Below are positions 1 to 13,015 of a DNA stretch of 64,000 nt, piece after piece. Numbering within the stretch: position 1 is the first letter of the stretch; each line of letters starts with the position of its first letter. The stretch spans positions 5,208,001-5,272,000 of the forward strand of contig JAQGEQ010000071.1 of NCBI GenBank assembly GCA_034620365.1. The letters run 5' to 3'. The DNA comes from Pegea sp. RAD2-039 (lineage: Eukaryota; Chordata; Thaliacea; Salpida; Salpidae). The translations under genes and the position numbers were made by a program. The notes beneath the pieces are model-generated. The model made no database searches. It saw nothing but the letters and a program-made list of their open reading frames with translations, and was not told the origin of the DNA.

Positions 1-295
1 AAAATACAAATTTGTTGAAACTTGTCTTACACCGAACGTTTGAAAATATATCATAGCATCTTTTGTTTAGTAAATAGATCGTTGCAAAACCTTCAACAAC
101 CCACTCAATATTCAATGTACTTTCAATCCATCTAATAACATTTCTTAAATGTTTTTTGAGTTTTAAAACAATTGTAAAACAAGTGAAGTTGTAATTGATT
201 CAATTAAATCAAACTTTTGTTATTAGTTCATGTTATCAAACTTACAGATAATTTTCTGACTTCAATTCTTTAAAAATAATTTCTGTATTATTCAG
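1..295 (+). other. Intron of the EPS8-like gene (3' part)
   Basis: AT-rich sequence without an open frame, ending in a good acceptor (ttattcag) directly before the SH3-encoding exon. Nothing else recognised. Confidence 0.6.
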
Positions 296-1644
296 GACAC
301 GAAGGATTAGTCCCCGGAGATTTAATGCTGCTCATATCATCTGCAAATCCACCCCAACCTCAAGAAAGACCCTCCTCTCCGCCAATTATCCCTTATACTG
401 TCACTGAAGTACATCAACTTGTTTCAACATCTACAAACTAATTTGTTTTATTTCTTAGAATTCACCAATACCCCCACCACCACCACCAATACTAGTTCAG
501 CCTAAACAACCAACTCAACCAAAAATACAACCAAGTAACCATCTAAATTTTTTTCATCAATTTAGACATTTAAAGTAGTTCTTTGAACTGATATTCACGT
601 TTTCATTTGATGTTGTTTACTTCTGGTAAAACATTTACATAAAACAATAAATTATCGAAAATATTTCAAACAAAACGCTGAAAAGTCAACAAAACGTTAA
701 ATTTTTAGGAGAAAATAGTTTTATAAAAAATTAACCTTGAACAAAAATGTACAAAACAAACTTGTGAACATCACAAGCTAACAACCAACATTCATCTAAC
801 TTATTCCATTTGATTATCAATTTGCCTCTAGTACTTTGTATTCAAACATTAATTTCTGCACAAGCTAATGACAGATGATAAGATGATAACTCTCTAATTA
901 GTTTAATAGGAAATATAGAAGAGACTTGCAAATAAACACTTCGTGATAAATCAACTTTTCTATTTCAAATATTTTTCAATATCAAGTTTCTATCTGAATT
1001 TAAACGTCATCGCGTTTCATGACGTCATAATTCGTGATGTTTGCAAAGTATCAAATTTTAGTTGCTTTTTAGTTGATATCAAAACGGCTCGACCTCTAAA
1101 GCCAACACCAAAGCCATATATGGGCAAACCAAGCGATACTTCGAAACGAAATCGAGAGTATTTACAAGAAGAGTTACAAGAAAGAGTCAAGGCACAAAAC
1201 AAACGCAGCTTCATCATTCCTCCAAAACACGGTGAGATTGATAAGATGTTGTCACGTGAACTCATTCATCCAATCAAATCTTCAGTTCGATCCAATAGCA
1301 TCCAATTAAGCGGTGATTCGTCTCCAAAGGAAGTCACTCAATGGCTGATCTCTCATAACTTTTCTGATCTTACAATCCAGAGTTTAGGTGCTTTAAATGG
1401 GTCACAGCTGTTCAGTTTGACCAAACAAGACCTCATCAAAGTAAGAATCAAGTCTTAAAGATGTAGAGATTGATCTAAAAGAGGAAGTTTTGATCAGGTT
1501 TGTGATAGAGAAGCCTCTCGTGTCTTCAGCCAGTTACTCGTACAATCAGCTGGTAGCAAAAACTCATCACAAGCTTCTGAACTGGACGAAATCATGAGGC
1601 GTCGTAGGAATGAGTTAATTTCACAAGGTGTTGAATCTGATTGA
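296..1644 (+). CDS. EPS8: EPS8-like adaptor, 3' part (SH3 end, proline linker, SAM-like domain)
   Basis: This is the C-terminal part of an epidermal growth factor receptor kinase substrate 8 homologue, a cytoplasmic actin-capping and Rac-signalling adaptor; the 5' part lies outside the window. The exons are 296-408, 459-534, 1073-1440 and 1498-1644. The first encodes the end of an SH3 domain (GHEGLVPGDLMLL). It is followed by a proline-rich linker with six consecutive prolines, then a basic region, then the SAM/PNT-like C-terminal domain (SPKEVTQWLISHNFSDL, LGALNGSQLFSLTKQDL). The end (SELDEIMRRR, then GVESD and stop) matches the conserved tail of EPS8 proteins. Phases join cleanly and the first intron is only 50 nt. 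Family assignment is firm; whether it is EPS8 or an EPS8-like paralogue cannot be decided. Confidence 0.88.
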
Positions 1645-4324
1645 CATGTTTATTGATGGATGTTTTAGTGATAATTTGGAAGTTAAATAATTAAGTTGAT
1701 ACTACACGTGTTGTCTTAAAAAGCTTGTTAATTTCAATTTAACAATTTCAAAGAAAATTATCCAGCAATAATTAGTCTCTGTAATTTCAAATATAATCCG
1801 GAATTAAATTAGCCGCTAAAACAATTTATTGATCAACACAGGAATGATTTATTGAGCAAGGGGCCTAGAAAAAAAAACATTTCTAAATCTTCCTTCTCAT
1901 TATAGATCCGATCAAGTGGTGAGTCATGAAAATTCATCACCTGTTCATGTCAGTGATCTGAAAAATGGTCAGCTTGACATCTAGCTTCGGACGTTTCGCA
2001 AAATTCAAATCATCTGCAATTATCTATCTCATTTGTCATTTCTAACTAATCAAAAGCTTTTACATTATCACGTGATACTCTATTATATTAGTTTCAGTGA
2101 AATTAATCAACTGTTGCGGAATATAAAACGCAAAAAATCCATTTTAATAAAAACAATTAGTCAACTTTTATTTTTTAAAGTAATTTTTCATTACTGAGCC
2201 AGTAATTTATCATGTCATCAAATATGTGATCAGTCTTGCTTTGTACTTAAAGTCGTTCAACTAAATAATCTTCTTTATATTTGCTGTGTTATTTTTGTTT
2301 TATTATTTCGTACTCGCTCGTAAACATTGTATGTAAATAACAAATCTTTTCATCTATCTTCAGATTTTAATTAAAATTTTTATGATTTCTACTTATTTCA
2401 TTGTGAGATTGGTTTTTATATCTTCTTACTAAACTGTTACCTGATTATCCGGCTGTATTATCTGTGAATATTTCTTTATTTGAAAATGAAAACGGTTTTC
2501 AAATATCTTTAAACTGTTAGTCGGAGGACTTCTTAGTAGCTCCTGGATGCTCAATGAGTTTACTCTGTAACTTCTTCATTTTTCATTGAGGTTCTGTTCT
2601 TTAATTTAAGGTGAACTGAAGAAGGTTGAGATTATGTACAAATGAAAATAAGTATTTATCTTGTACGTATTTCAATTTTGTTGTTTTATTTAGTCGCATA
2701 TCGCTTAAGTATTATGAAATGTTCGCAATCATGAGAAATAATTAATAATAATCAAAAAGTGTAAATATATTTGGCTCCTTCTATTTTATTATAATTTTTT
2801 GTTCTTCGAGACATATCTGAAGATACTATCGTCGCAAAAGAAGGTTAATTTTATTTCCTAGAAGTCAAAAAAGGTTTATGAACTCAAACTCTATCTACAA
2901 TTTTTGCTTTCCAATAAGCTATCTTCACACAATTCAAATTCTAATCTAAATTATTCACTTTTAACTGCATTTGCTTTAGATTAATTCCAAAGTTATATTC
3001 CTTGAAAATGGTCAGTAAACAAACATGAAAATTTTATATGTAATAAGTAAGAATTCCTTAGCTTAATATAAGAGTTTAATAATTTGAAACTACAACAAGG
3101 ACATAGTCATGGTAAGTATATTAATTTGTTGTATATATTGGTTGTGCAACACCCTTCTTTTCTAAAAGTGATTAATTAGAAGCTATAACTCAAACGAGAC
3201 ACCTATTGTAAAAGCATTAGTTTAAAATTAACTGCTACAACGACATCATTTATCTTTAACGGTTGTAAGTTTTTTTATTCTTTTTACTCAAAATTCTATT
3301 TTATTACCTTTTTTATTTGGAGCTTTCATTACTTGTAGAGTTTATTCATACTTTCAAAGCTTACCCCATTGAAATTGAGGATTATTTTAGCTGTTTAATT
3401 GACTATAACATCAATCTTCTCAAACTTTGTCATACTAGTTTGATATTCATAATGAGTTTTTTTTAATTCTTATCAAATTTTAGCTGTGTAGCAGCCTTCT
3501 ATAAATTTTACAATTGATTAACTCTGCTTTAGATTAAGAATAAATGATTTATATTCAAGTTTTATTTAGTTCTTCAAATTTTTCCAAAACATTTAATACT
3601 TCTATCAACTACTTTTTCAAAACTAAGCAAGGAAATTTCAATAAAAACCTTCAATATCTAATAATCAAAATATCTATAGAATTATTATATATAAATAGTA
3701 ATATTCTGCTTTTGTTTTCTATTGAATTAGATTACATATGGTAGTTTTTTCATTTCTTTTCCTAATAAAAACAGTTTACAGTCTTTTAATAGCCAGCAAA
3801 ACACAACAAACGTTTCTGTGTTCATTGATTTTTGTGTTCTACAGGTTTTTATCGTATCTTGTGATATAATTATTTCTACTCCATCATTTAGAAGTTAATA
3901 AAGTTTACATCGTAAAGATTTTTCAACAAGCTAACAACTTATTAAAAAATTTGTTTAAACATTTAACTCTATCTTTTAACTCCATTATATTTACGAGTGT
4001 TTTATGAGGTAGAGAGTTCATTTTATAAATATAAAGTAAATAAACCAAATCATAAAAATAAATTTTTCAATGTTGTGTTTTTACTTCATATTTATTGACT
4101 TTTTGAAAGTGTTTAGAGAAAATAACAAAAAGTTTTTTTATTAACAAAAAACCAAATTTAAGTTCCAACCGGATAATAAAACGCACAATAAATTTTCCGT
4201 TAATTTAATTTATTTTCATTCTTTTCAACGAACCAAACAATTAAAACAGAGAAAAAATAAACGAAACAAAACTTTGATCAAGTTTAAAATCAATTTAAGG
4301 AATACAAATCACACCGTAAACAAT
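1645..4324. other. Intergenic, no gene seen
   Basis: AT-rich sequence with stops in all frames. The longest open frame (66 codons near 3544) has low-complexity composition and no recognisable motif. I see no RNA gene or element here. Confidence 0.6.
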
Positions 4325-5904
4325 TTAATTCATATCAGAACTCTTGCTGAAAAAGGAAAGAATGGAGGTTTGTTTGATAGTGCTTTCTCGTTTCTTAGCA
4401 GAAGACTCACGGAATTGGACAAGTTGTGACACACTTTCTGATGTGGCTTCTGGTTGACAACGATAGTAGGCTAAGTAATCATCCATTTTCTGCATGGCTT
4501 CACCGTGAGAGAATGGACACTTTGATGATTGTGGAACATCATTTTCGTCTTCAACCTCCTCATCCACCTTTTTTTCGTTGTTTCCAGAAATCAGTGCAGC
4601 AATTACTTGCTCGTCCATGTGCTCATACCCAGGACCATCGCAACTCATCCAGTTTTGGATACCATCGTCTGTAAATGTGATATTCATCCTCGAAAATTGC
4701 TGGATAAACTCACTGTTTGTAGTTTCTGCCGAAGGGTCACTGTTTTGCATGGAAGAGCTTGGTAATGGCATCAATTTCTTCCATGAGTTTCTTATAGCAG
4801 TAGTTGTTACCATATCCCAAGCGGATGCAACGGTATCTACAATTTTGATCATATCAATTCTTTTCAAAACGTCCTATATGGTGAATTGCGATACAAGATC
4901 TCTCAGAATCGACTTTTTATAAACCTTTTTGATAAATTCGAGCACACCTTGATCCATTGGTTGTATGAGAGCAGTAACATTTGGAGGCAGAAACTTGGCA
5001 GTGATTTTGCCATCAGCTGATATAAGTTCGTCCTCACTTGGATGGGCAGAGCAATTGTCGAGGAACAAAATGGCCCTTTCTTCTTGTCCATGTTGTCTCA
5101 GCTTTTGTTTCGTTTCGGGAACAAAACAGTTAAAAAAACAATTTCGGAAAATATCACGGTCGACCCAAACATTTGCTTGATTTTGGTATACAACCGGCAA
5201 CGCCTCCTTGTTGAGATTACGAAAACAACGCGGATTTTTAGCCTTACCAATTAAAAATAAAGGTTATTAAATAAAGGTTATATTATTGTTCCACTGGCAT
5301 TTGCACAGGCATTTATTGTCACCCTGTTTTTTGCCTTTTTCGTTCCATCCGGCCGGTTGTGTACTGATGCCAAGATATGTCCAGGCAACATTCTAAAGTA
5401 CAATCCGGTTTCATCGCAATTAAATATTTGATGTTCGGAGTAAACCTCGGTTATGCCAGAAGCTTCATTAACAAATTGCTCAGCAGATGAGCTATCTGAA
5501 CTTAAGTTCTCACCGCATGTTTTGAAATTCCTCAAGCCGAATCTCCCGCAAAACCTCCATTGAAACCCCGAACTTGCTAAAAAGGGCTTAGAGTGTTCAC
5601 CGTAAATTAAACGGTGGAACTCAGAGGCCTTTTTTAACAGTATTGGACCAGTTACTGGACAGCCCTTCTCACGTTCTTGACGAAACCAGATGTAAAGGGC
5701 GCTGTCCAGCCTGTCAAGTAGCCTCCCTTTACTTTTTTGGCCGTTTTAGCGGTTCCAGTTAGTCCCAGCTCCTCCTTTTCGGCTTTAAACTGTTTAAACT
5801 TCTCCTTGCTTCTCAAAATGTCGTTCAAAGTTGGCTTGCTTATGAAACCGATCGGATTAGGGAGAGACCGGATTAGCAGCGGCCGTTATAGCGAGGATGC
5901 ACTG
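4325..5904 (-). pseudogene. Decayed Tigger/pogo (Tc1-mariner) transposase
   Basis: A DNA-transposon transposase of the pogo/Tigger/jerky group, read right to left. Visible pieces in order are a helix-turn-helix region (KPTLNDILRSKEKF), a CENP-B-type second DNA-binding region (RLDSALYIWFRQEREKGCPV, GFQWRFCGRFGLRNF), and DDE catalytic blocks (FNCDETGLYFRMLP; FLDNCSAHP; LPPNVTALIQPMDQGV). The C-terminus ends in a QTSILSFF-type tail. It is broken by a one-base deletion near 5735, a short duplication of an aacctttattt unit near 5260-5275 that shifts frame, and an in-frame TAG at 4874-4876. The N-terminal part is also missing, because the right terminal repeat leads almost directly into the middle of the HTH region. 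A dead copy. Confidence 0.88.
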
Positions 5905-5906
5905 TA
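5853..5906 (-). mobile_element. Right terminal inverted repeat of the Tigger copy with TA target site
   Basis: On the minus strand the element begins CAGTGCATCCTCGCTATAAC, the typical Tigger-family terminal repeat pattern, and is bordered by TA (5905-5906). No matching inverted copy is visible left of 4325, so the 3' end seems truncated or decayed. Confidence 0.75.
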
Positions 5907-6466
5907 GCTAATAAATACAAGGTTTTCTTTTAAATCAAAAAAATTTGAGCAAGTTTAAATTTCAGTTAAGAAAACTCATATGAAAAGCTAGTAATGTATA
6001 TCAACCACCGATTAGAATTGATAACGCATCTTTTTCGAAAGTTATACGAATTTATAAATTATTTGTAAGTATTTCTACTTACTAAAATCATCCATTATTA
6101 TACCTCGAAGTAATTCATTGTATTCCCAATTCTCTAAATACTATAATATTATCTATTTTCATTAAATTTTTATAGTTAAATAACAATTCAAAAAAATAAT
6201 TTTGCTAATGAAGGTTCATCAAATAAATTTGTGGGCTTTCAAGAACATTTAAGCTAGCTTTTAAAACTTCATAAAACTCATATTTATCAAATTTATGTAA
6301 ATCCATTATTCTTCTGCTTTCATAAAATTCTTCAACAAGTTTTTGATGTTTATTGAAAGCTAAAATATCTTAAAGAGCTTAAATAAAAAACGTTTGAAGT
6401 AAAAGTTTAAGTTATAAATAAAGTTAGAGAAATTTTCACTGCAAAGATTACTTTTTTACAAGATTG
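5907..6466. other. Intergenic, no gene seen
   Basis: AT-rich, stop-filled in all frames; nothing recognised. Confidence 0.6.
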
Positions 6467-6722
6467 TATTTATTTATTCCAATTAACGCAAAGAAGGGTG
6501 CCTGAAGAGATTACCTCTCGCTAACACATTCTTATAATAATACGTGTTATATATAATTAAGTTAGAAATATAAAAAGAAAAAGATATAATACATGGTATT
6601 TTAATAGTCTCTATGACATATAACACTGAACAACTACATGGAATATTAATAATAGAAAATAGAGAAAAAAATTACAGCTTAGAAAGGACAGTGTTGGCAA
6701 TATTAAAATGGTTCAACTTTTG
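6467..6722 (-). mobile_element. CR1/L2-like LINE 3' end, copy A
   Basis: A 5'-truncated LINE tail. On the minus strand it runs from the last codons of the reverse-transcriptase ORF through the 3' UTR to a block containing a GGTGCC / ACCTCTCGCTAACA signature, then an AT-rich terminal repeat (rc of tatttatttattcc). It shares extended similarity with copies at 16708, 51225 and 59761. Confidence 0.75.
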
Positions 6723-7652
6723 GTCTATTATACAACATTTAAATTTATATTGAAAAATAACTACATATACACAATTAAATTTTATTTTTGTCTGATTAGC
6801 AGTTTATTTTGAAAATTATACTTTAGACCATTCAATTTTTTTCTTACTAGTGAATGTTTTCATTTACTATTTTGCGTATAAAATTTTCCCAAATACGTAC
6901 AAACTTGCCAATTAAAAAACAACCTCATTGTTGCTACAACAATAGAGTTAGTGGTTGGTTCTACAATACTACGATGCTTCAAATATCGGTTAAGTAGTTG
7001 TTGGTCAGTCACTTTCGTTTGATCATTAAACGTTGTTATTTTCAAATGTTTAATAATGACGCATTATTGAAATACCATTGTATATATAGTGATAGCAATG
7101 ATTTTATTACAGTTTTAAAATGGAAGTTAGAAACAATAAAGTTGTAATAACACTAAATGTTAAGAAAAACTAGTTTAAAAAAAATCATTTAAAAATAATT
7201 TTTTATGTTTTAATGATAATCAATTAAGCTTATTTAGACAATTTATTCAGAGGTATAATCTGTATAAATTTTATTATGTTAATTTCTATTAATTTTGTGT
7301 TGAGGAACTCTAAATAGCTTGTATGCTAAAAGATCTTTAAGTGAATAAAGTCATTGTTAGTTTGAAGAAAATTTTTCTCAATTGAAATTTTAACAATGCC
7401 TAGTGTTACTTCAAAAGAAAATGTCAGGTATTATGATCATAGTTTATAAAATTCCTTTAATTATTACTTGTAAATAGTAATAAATATGATATAAAGCTTT
7501 TAATCATTCATAATATTTTGTCTTTTTCAAGCTTTAAACTGTTTATTATTTTACAAAATTTTTCTTTTTAATAGTATATATACTTTTATGATTTCTTAGA
7601 TGTATAGATTATTTGCCTACTAGATCATTGAATCAAAAATTCAAGTTTTAAG
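6723..7652. other. Intergenic / MGLL upstream region
   Basis: AT-rich without a recognisable gene. A 61-codon minus-strand open frame at 6860-7045 has no motif. A short ATG frame near 7396 ends at a possible donor, but joining it to the lipase does not stay in frame. Confidence 0.5.
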
Positions 7653-8540
7653 ATGAGATTGATAAATAAGAAAACTCGTAGTGGAAAATTATTTGCAAAT
7701 GAGAGCTGCTTTGTTAACTCAAATGGAGATCCTATTTTTTGTAAATATTGGGAACCTGAAAAAGAACCAAAAGCTCTTCTTTTTATTGTTCATGGATATG
7801 GGGAACATTGTGCTAGATATGAAAAGCTGGCCAATGAGTTGACTAAGTTAGATATTTTAGTTTTTTCTCATGATCATTGTTCTCATGGTGAAAATACTGG
7901 TTACTTTTTGGATATTGTAGATTATAAGCAATTTATAAAAGATATGCTGCAACATGTTAATATTATGAAAAATAAATATCTAAACTTACCAATACTTCTT
8001 TTTGGTCATTCAATGGGTGGAGCTCTTTCAGTGATTTTTACTGGTCAAAATCCAGGTCTTATAGAAGCTGCTATTTTTTCATCTCCTATGATTTCTAAAC
8101 CTGCAAGGTTTACTAAGCTTTCTGTTGCACTTGGGTCTATTGTTGTTGGTCTTTTTCCAAGAGTTGCAGTTGGGACATTGGATGCTAATGAAATAACAAG
8201 AGATGAAGAACAAGTTAAAAGATATTTAGATGATCCTTTAGTTTATACAGGTCCTGTTTTGCTACGTTCAGCTTTAGAACTGTATAAAATTACATGTGAT
8301 GTAAAATCTTATCTTGAACTAGTTGATTTCCCCTTTCTTGTTTTACATGGAGATGCAGATGAAATTACTGATATTGCAGGATCTTATAGTTTACATGAAA
8401 AAGCAAAAACTGTTGATAAAAAAATGATAGTTTTTGAAGGTGCAAAGCATGAAATTCTACATGAAATAGATGAAATGCCAGAAAAATTTATTAGTGATAT
8501 AAAAAGTTGGCTTATGAAAAGATTAGATGATATGCTCTGA
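7653..8540 (+). CDS. MGLL: Monoacylglycerol lipase-like serine hydrolase
   Basis: A 295-residue alpha/beta hydrolase that should cleave monoacylglycerols to glycerol and fatty acid, as in endocannabinoid and lipid turnover. The whole protein lies in one exon. Family landmarks are the oxyanion-hole segment HGYGEH (47-52), the HDHCSHGEN block (73-81), the nucleophile elbow GHSMGG with Ser120, the aspartate in GDADE (Asp236) and the histidine in GAKHEI (His266). The catalytic triad is therefore complete. Length is close to the 303 residues of human MGLL. There is no signal peptide or transmembrane segment. The start is the first ATG of the open frame, directly after a possible acceptor, so a 5' UTR intron is possible. 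The lack of introns is unlike most neighbours. Confidence 0.9.
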   Translation: MRLINKKTRSGKLFANESCFVNSNGDPIFCKYWEPEKEPKALLFIVHGYGEHCARYEKLANELTKLDILVFSHDHCSHGENTGYFLDIVDYKQFIKDMLQHVNIMKNKYLNLPILLFGHSMGGALSVIFTGQNPGLIEAAIFSSPMISKPARFTKLSVALGSIVVGLFPRVAVGTLDANEITRDEEQVKRYLDDPLVYTGPVLLRSALELYKITCDVKSYLELVDFPFLVLHGDADEITDIAGSYSLHEKAKTVDKKMIVFEGAKHEILHEIDEMPEKFISDIKSWLMKRLDDML

Positions 8541-9388
8541 TGTATTACTTGTTACTTAAGGTTGCTTACTCATATTCCAGATCTTCCTTATCTCATGGAG
8601 TATTTAAATATTTTTAAAATCAAGTTTTGGATAAATATTTTATGATTTACTTGCCTATAGTTAATAAATATTGTCATTAGGTTATGAAAATCATTTTTAT
8701 GTAAAACTAAGATGTAATATATAAATGTTTGAATTGAAAGCTGCTTGAATACATTTAAATTATTTATTATGATATGAAATACACAGAGTGATTTGGATTT
8801 GCTATGTTTTTTGCCTGCTAAAACTTGTTTTTATGATTTTAAATCAACTTTTCATATTGAATGGCCTTTCTTCTTTCTGAAAAAATTATTTTTTAACTTT
8901 AATTAAAAACTACTTGTATAAAAGAGATTTTAATTTGTAAACTTTTCATTTAATAAAGTTTTTTTTTTTAATTCTAATGATTTTAACTGATTTTTTTTTC
9001 ATGATGGTTTTTATCATAGTCAAAATAAGACTTCAAATCTTTCAGAAGATACTAAACTCTCAAATTCCACAAATAGCAATCCACTTTCTTCAGTAGATGG
9101 TAATATATTCTGACCAGTTGAAAGCAAAAGTTGTAAATTTAGTTAATATTTTAGAAGAAGTTTAGTATAGATGAAATAATTGCTTAGAAAAAACTTTTTA
9201 TAACACAATTTTTCAATTCCTAAAAAATCTCAATCATTTTTAGTTTTCTGTGAAATAATTCTGCTAGCTAAGAATGAATTAAACTTTTTGAAATCTATTA
9301 TATTTGTAACATGTGTCTTAATTTAAACTATCTAACAAAGATCCGTTTATAAACTAGAAAAATAATTGTAATAATAACTTTAGCAAAA
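8541..9388. other. Intergenic between MGLL and NSUN7
   Basis: AT-rich spacer holding the MGLL 3' UTR (an AATAAA lies near 8663) and the NSUN7 promoter region. No further gene seen. Confidence 0.55.
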
Positions 9389-12300
9389 ATGACCGCATCT
9401 GAAAAAACCAAATCTACATCCAAGGACCAATCTCGAGTAAAAGCTGAAAGTGAAATACAATTACGTTCAGCAACGAAAAAGCAGTTTTACAGTGAGATGG
9501 ATTTACAACTTTTGAGGAGTATGAATAATAAATTATCAGAATCTTATAAACAGAATGGGTCTAGTGTAAGTTGTGGCAAAATATCTGAATCATTAAAATA
9601 TTTCCAACTACTAATTACAATTTTGCTATGAAGATGTCAAAAGTGCATTTACGTCAAATTCCAAAGCTGTTAACCAACGCTGAAAATGGTTATGCATCGG
9701 ATGTATATGTGATGGCAGCAAAAATATTTGAAAGATTTGCTGAAAGAAGCACTGAACCTTCATTAATCGAATATCCTCAACTTGATTTGAATCATTTAGA
9801 GCTTCAAGAAGTTGATGAAGAACGGATCAAGTTACAGATTTATGATCTTGCATTCCGTACAAGAAAATGTAAGATTATCTTTTGATTATTTACAACAAAA
9901 ATTATTTAATAACAAACACAATAATTGCACAGATCAGAATTTGTATGAAGAAGTTTTGATTTTAAGTGGGTATTTAAACAAATATCCAATTGTGAGTTTG
10001 TAAACAAGTTTTGTTCGATTTTTTATATAAATTATTTCACTTGTAGAATGAAGAAACTGCTGCTTTGATTATGGTAATGCTAAGTGATTTTCAAAACCGA
10101 AATTTTACTGCGAGACCCACGATAATAGATGATGTGGTTCCAGATATCGTTAAAGAGGTTGAAGATTCTTTAATTGAAAGTAAAGTCAGCCTGGCTGCTG
10201 CTTTGGCTAAATTGAGGGTATCTAGTTTGTTTTAACTTTCATATAATGACTTGAATATTTTATATGAACTTTGTTGTTTATTTTTATAGAAAGTGAAACT
10301 TCAAGTGATTAATTATATCTTTACGTTTAGGATTGTTCAGATGTTTAACTATTTAATCTTGTGTCATCTCAATATACTTGTTGAATGAATTACACATGAA
10401 AATTAATGAAATTTTATTAAATATTTACTTAATACCAAATACAAATAAGATAAAATGAGTAATTCTTTTTTATTATAAGGTGGTTTTACTCACGAGATAT
10501 ATCATCCCATTTTGCAAACATTTGAATTATAAAAAAAATATTTTTATCCATAGTCTCTAGCTGAAAGTTGGTAGAATAAACATCATACATCAAACTTTAA
10601 GATTTTTATTTATAATGAAATATTGTTGGAAGTAATCTGAATATCAATCATAATTCCAATCTTTTGTATTTTCTTTTTACTTCTATTTTATCAAATGAAT
10701 ATTTTTCTTTGTTTATATTGCAACATTTTCAAGTTTATTCAACTTTTTTTTAATAAAATTTAAAACGTTTAATAGCTTATAGTGATGTAGCTTATTTGTT
10801 CAGTGATATTTTAATTGATGTTTTATCTTTAATTAAATATTTATTTTGTCATTATCAATATATACTCAGGTAAAAAATCAATCGTTGACTATTGACTATC
10901 ATTTACCAAAAACTTTACAAAATTATGAAAAAGTCGCTCACAACATGCCGCAGTACTTTTGGGTAAACACAATGAAAACCACGTAAGACACAACATCCAT
11001 TCGATCTTCTAGCTTAAAACTCAATTGATTATAGACTGGAAAATGTTGTTAATCAGCTGGTTAGTTTGGGGTTTGAAGAATTTAATGAAAGTCAACAACT
11101 AATACCAAAAAGAGGTAAATTTTTTCGTAAAGATGCTCATTGTGAAGAAGTGATGATGATTCCTCGGGATCAGGTAGACATCCTAAACACATGTGAATTG
11201 GTAGAAGATGGTCTTATTGTTTTACAAGTTTGTCTTTTTGATATTTTCACTGAAAGTATTTTTTATGGTATTTGACTTTGGTGAGGCGATACATCAATTT
11301 AGTTTGTTTAATCTTGTTGATTATTTCCTATAAAAACGATAAAGTTTTCAGATTACAAATTAAATAAGATGTTCTTTGATGCTGTTGTAATCAAATTGTT
11401 TAAATAAATTTCATCTAAAAACAAGTTTGTTTGATTGGCAAATATGTTTGGTAACAGGATAAAACCAGTTGTTTGGGGGTAATGACAGTTGAATCCTTAT
11501 TGAGTGCAGATGGAAATGAAACTGATATCATCCACACTGAGGTTGCTTCTGGATTAACAACAGCACATTTAGCTGTTAGATTGTATCAGTAGGTTCTTGT
11601 GCTTGTTTATCAACTTGTAATTTAAAAACAAGCAGAATTTTCACTTTGTTTTTTACTCTTGTTTTTTAGAGTTACTAAAAAAAGATCTGAATCCCGTAAA
11701 ATGATGTTTGGTAAATTAGGTTTATCTTCTTCAACTAATCAGGAAAATGATGCGACTTCTGTTTGGGTTCCTCCGACTGTGTTCGCATTTGGGGTTCAAT
11801 CTGAACCTCAGCGTATTCAACTTGAATCTCTTTTTGAACATCTAAACATTGAAAGTAAATCTGTTTAATATTTGATTTGCGATTTGAAAGTTACAAACAC
11901 AACAACCACTCTTTGAAACGGAGAGAATAAAGCGCTTATTTTTCTTGAACAGATGTTAATTTGGTGAAAAGTTCTTTTACGATAACCGCCCAATCAGATG
12001 CTAAGTTTTCAAATGTAAAAGTTATCATCGCCACGCCTCAGTGCACTCGATCAGCTGTAGCCAATCCGGTGGATTTCATGCTGACTGAAGGTGACACTGA
12101 CTGTTATTCTTTGCTTCGTGAATTGTCGTCAACAACATTGAGTAATCGAGCTGCTTTTGTTGGTTCAAGTCATCTAGAAATAGTTCGCATTGCGATGAAA
12201 AGTAAGATGTGAAAGTTGATAAATTTACAGAATTTTTCTATCAATTATTTTCATCATTTACAGATCCATATAGTACTGCGTTGGTGTATTTAACTAGAAG

Positions 12301-13015
12301 TAGATTTTATGAAGAAAATGAAAATGTTTTAAATGATGCTATTGAGAAGCAAGATCCTGATCAATCATCTCTTTATAAATTATCACCGATTACATTACCA
12401 CTTTCTTCAAATGATATGGATCAAGTTATTCCTGATAATTCAGAATCTAGTAAAAAGTTTTTCCGTTTAAAACCAACTAATGAAATGAATGGCTGCTTTA
12501 TTGGAGTCCTCGTCAAATATGTAAGTTTTTTCTCCAACTTCTACATCTCTTTGTGAGCTAAATATAAATCAAAAAATAAATTTTTGAGTTTTGTTTTTAT
12601 GGGTTTTCTATTATTTTCTCAGACAAATAAAAATAAATCTCTTCCAAATCCATCTTCTGGTTACGGGTAAGAATTTATCAATTAAATTTCGAAATAATTA
12701 TATTTTAATCATTCCCACCTCATTAACAGGATAACTAATGGAAGGTTTATGACTGAAACAGAAGTTGCACATATCATTAAAAGTCATTCGACATCAAAAT
12801 ATTTCAAAAAAAGACATGTTGTTAATAAGCAACCAAAACAAAAGATTTTTCCTATAAGACAGTTTCCAAACCCAAAAGAGATCGATTATAAAATTGAAAA
12901 TAATATAAATGAAGTAAAAACAAATGTGATAAAAGGTAAACAAGATAAGTTTACAAAACCACTCTCCTATTCATTTCTTTATAGGCTCCCAAAAATTGTC
13001 TCATCTTTCAATTAA
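9389..13015 (+). CDS. NSUN7: NSUN7-like RNA m5C methyltransferase-fold protein
   Basis: A NOL1/NOP2/Sun family protein of 699 residues in 12 exons: 9389-9565, 9634-9868, 9933-9991, 10047-10217, 10870-10982, 11035-11227, 11458-11588, 11670-11854, 11953-12201, 12264-12520, 12623-12666, 12730-13015. All phases join and the total is exactly 700 codons, near the human length (718). Blocks such as KNQSLTIDYHLPKTL, LVSLGF and LIPKRGKFFRKD identify NSUN7. The Rossmann-fold region follows, with Cys452 in the motif-IV position (ATPQCTRSA). The motif-VI position, where active NSUN enzymes carry the nucleophilic Cys, reads VYLTRS (Arg516). The C-terminal 90 residues are lysine-rich and divergent. Enzyme activity is doubtful. 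Confidence 0.88.

Noticed and set aside
1017-1265. 82-codon minus-strand open frame
   Set aside because: It lies antisense to the EPS8-like exon, which is supported by family similarity and splice phase.
3544-3744. 66-codon frame in the first intergenic region
   Set aside because: AT-driven composition with no recognisable feature.
7396-7422. Possible upstream coding exon for MGLL
   Set aside because: Joining it to the acceptor at 7652 gives an immediate stop, so the single-exon model is kept.
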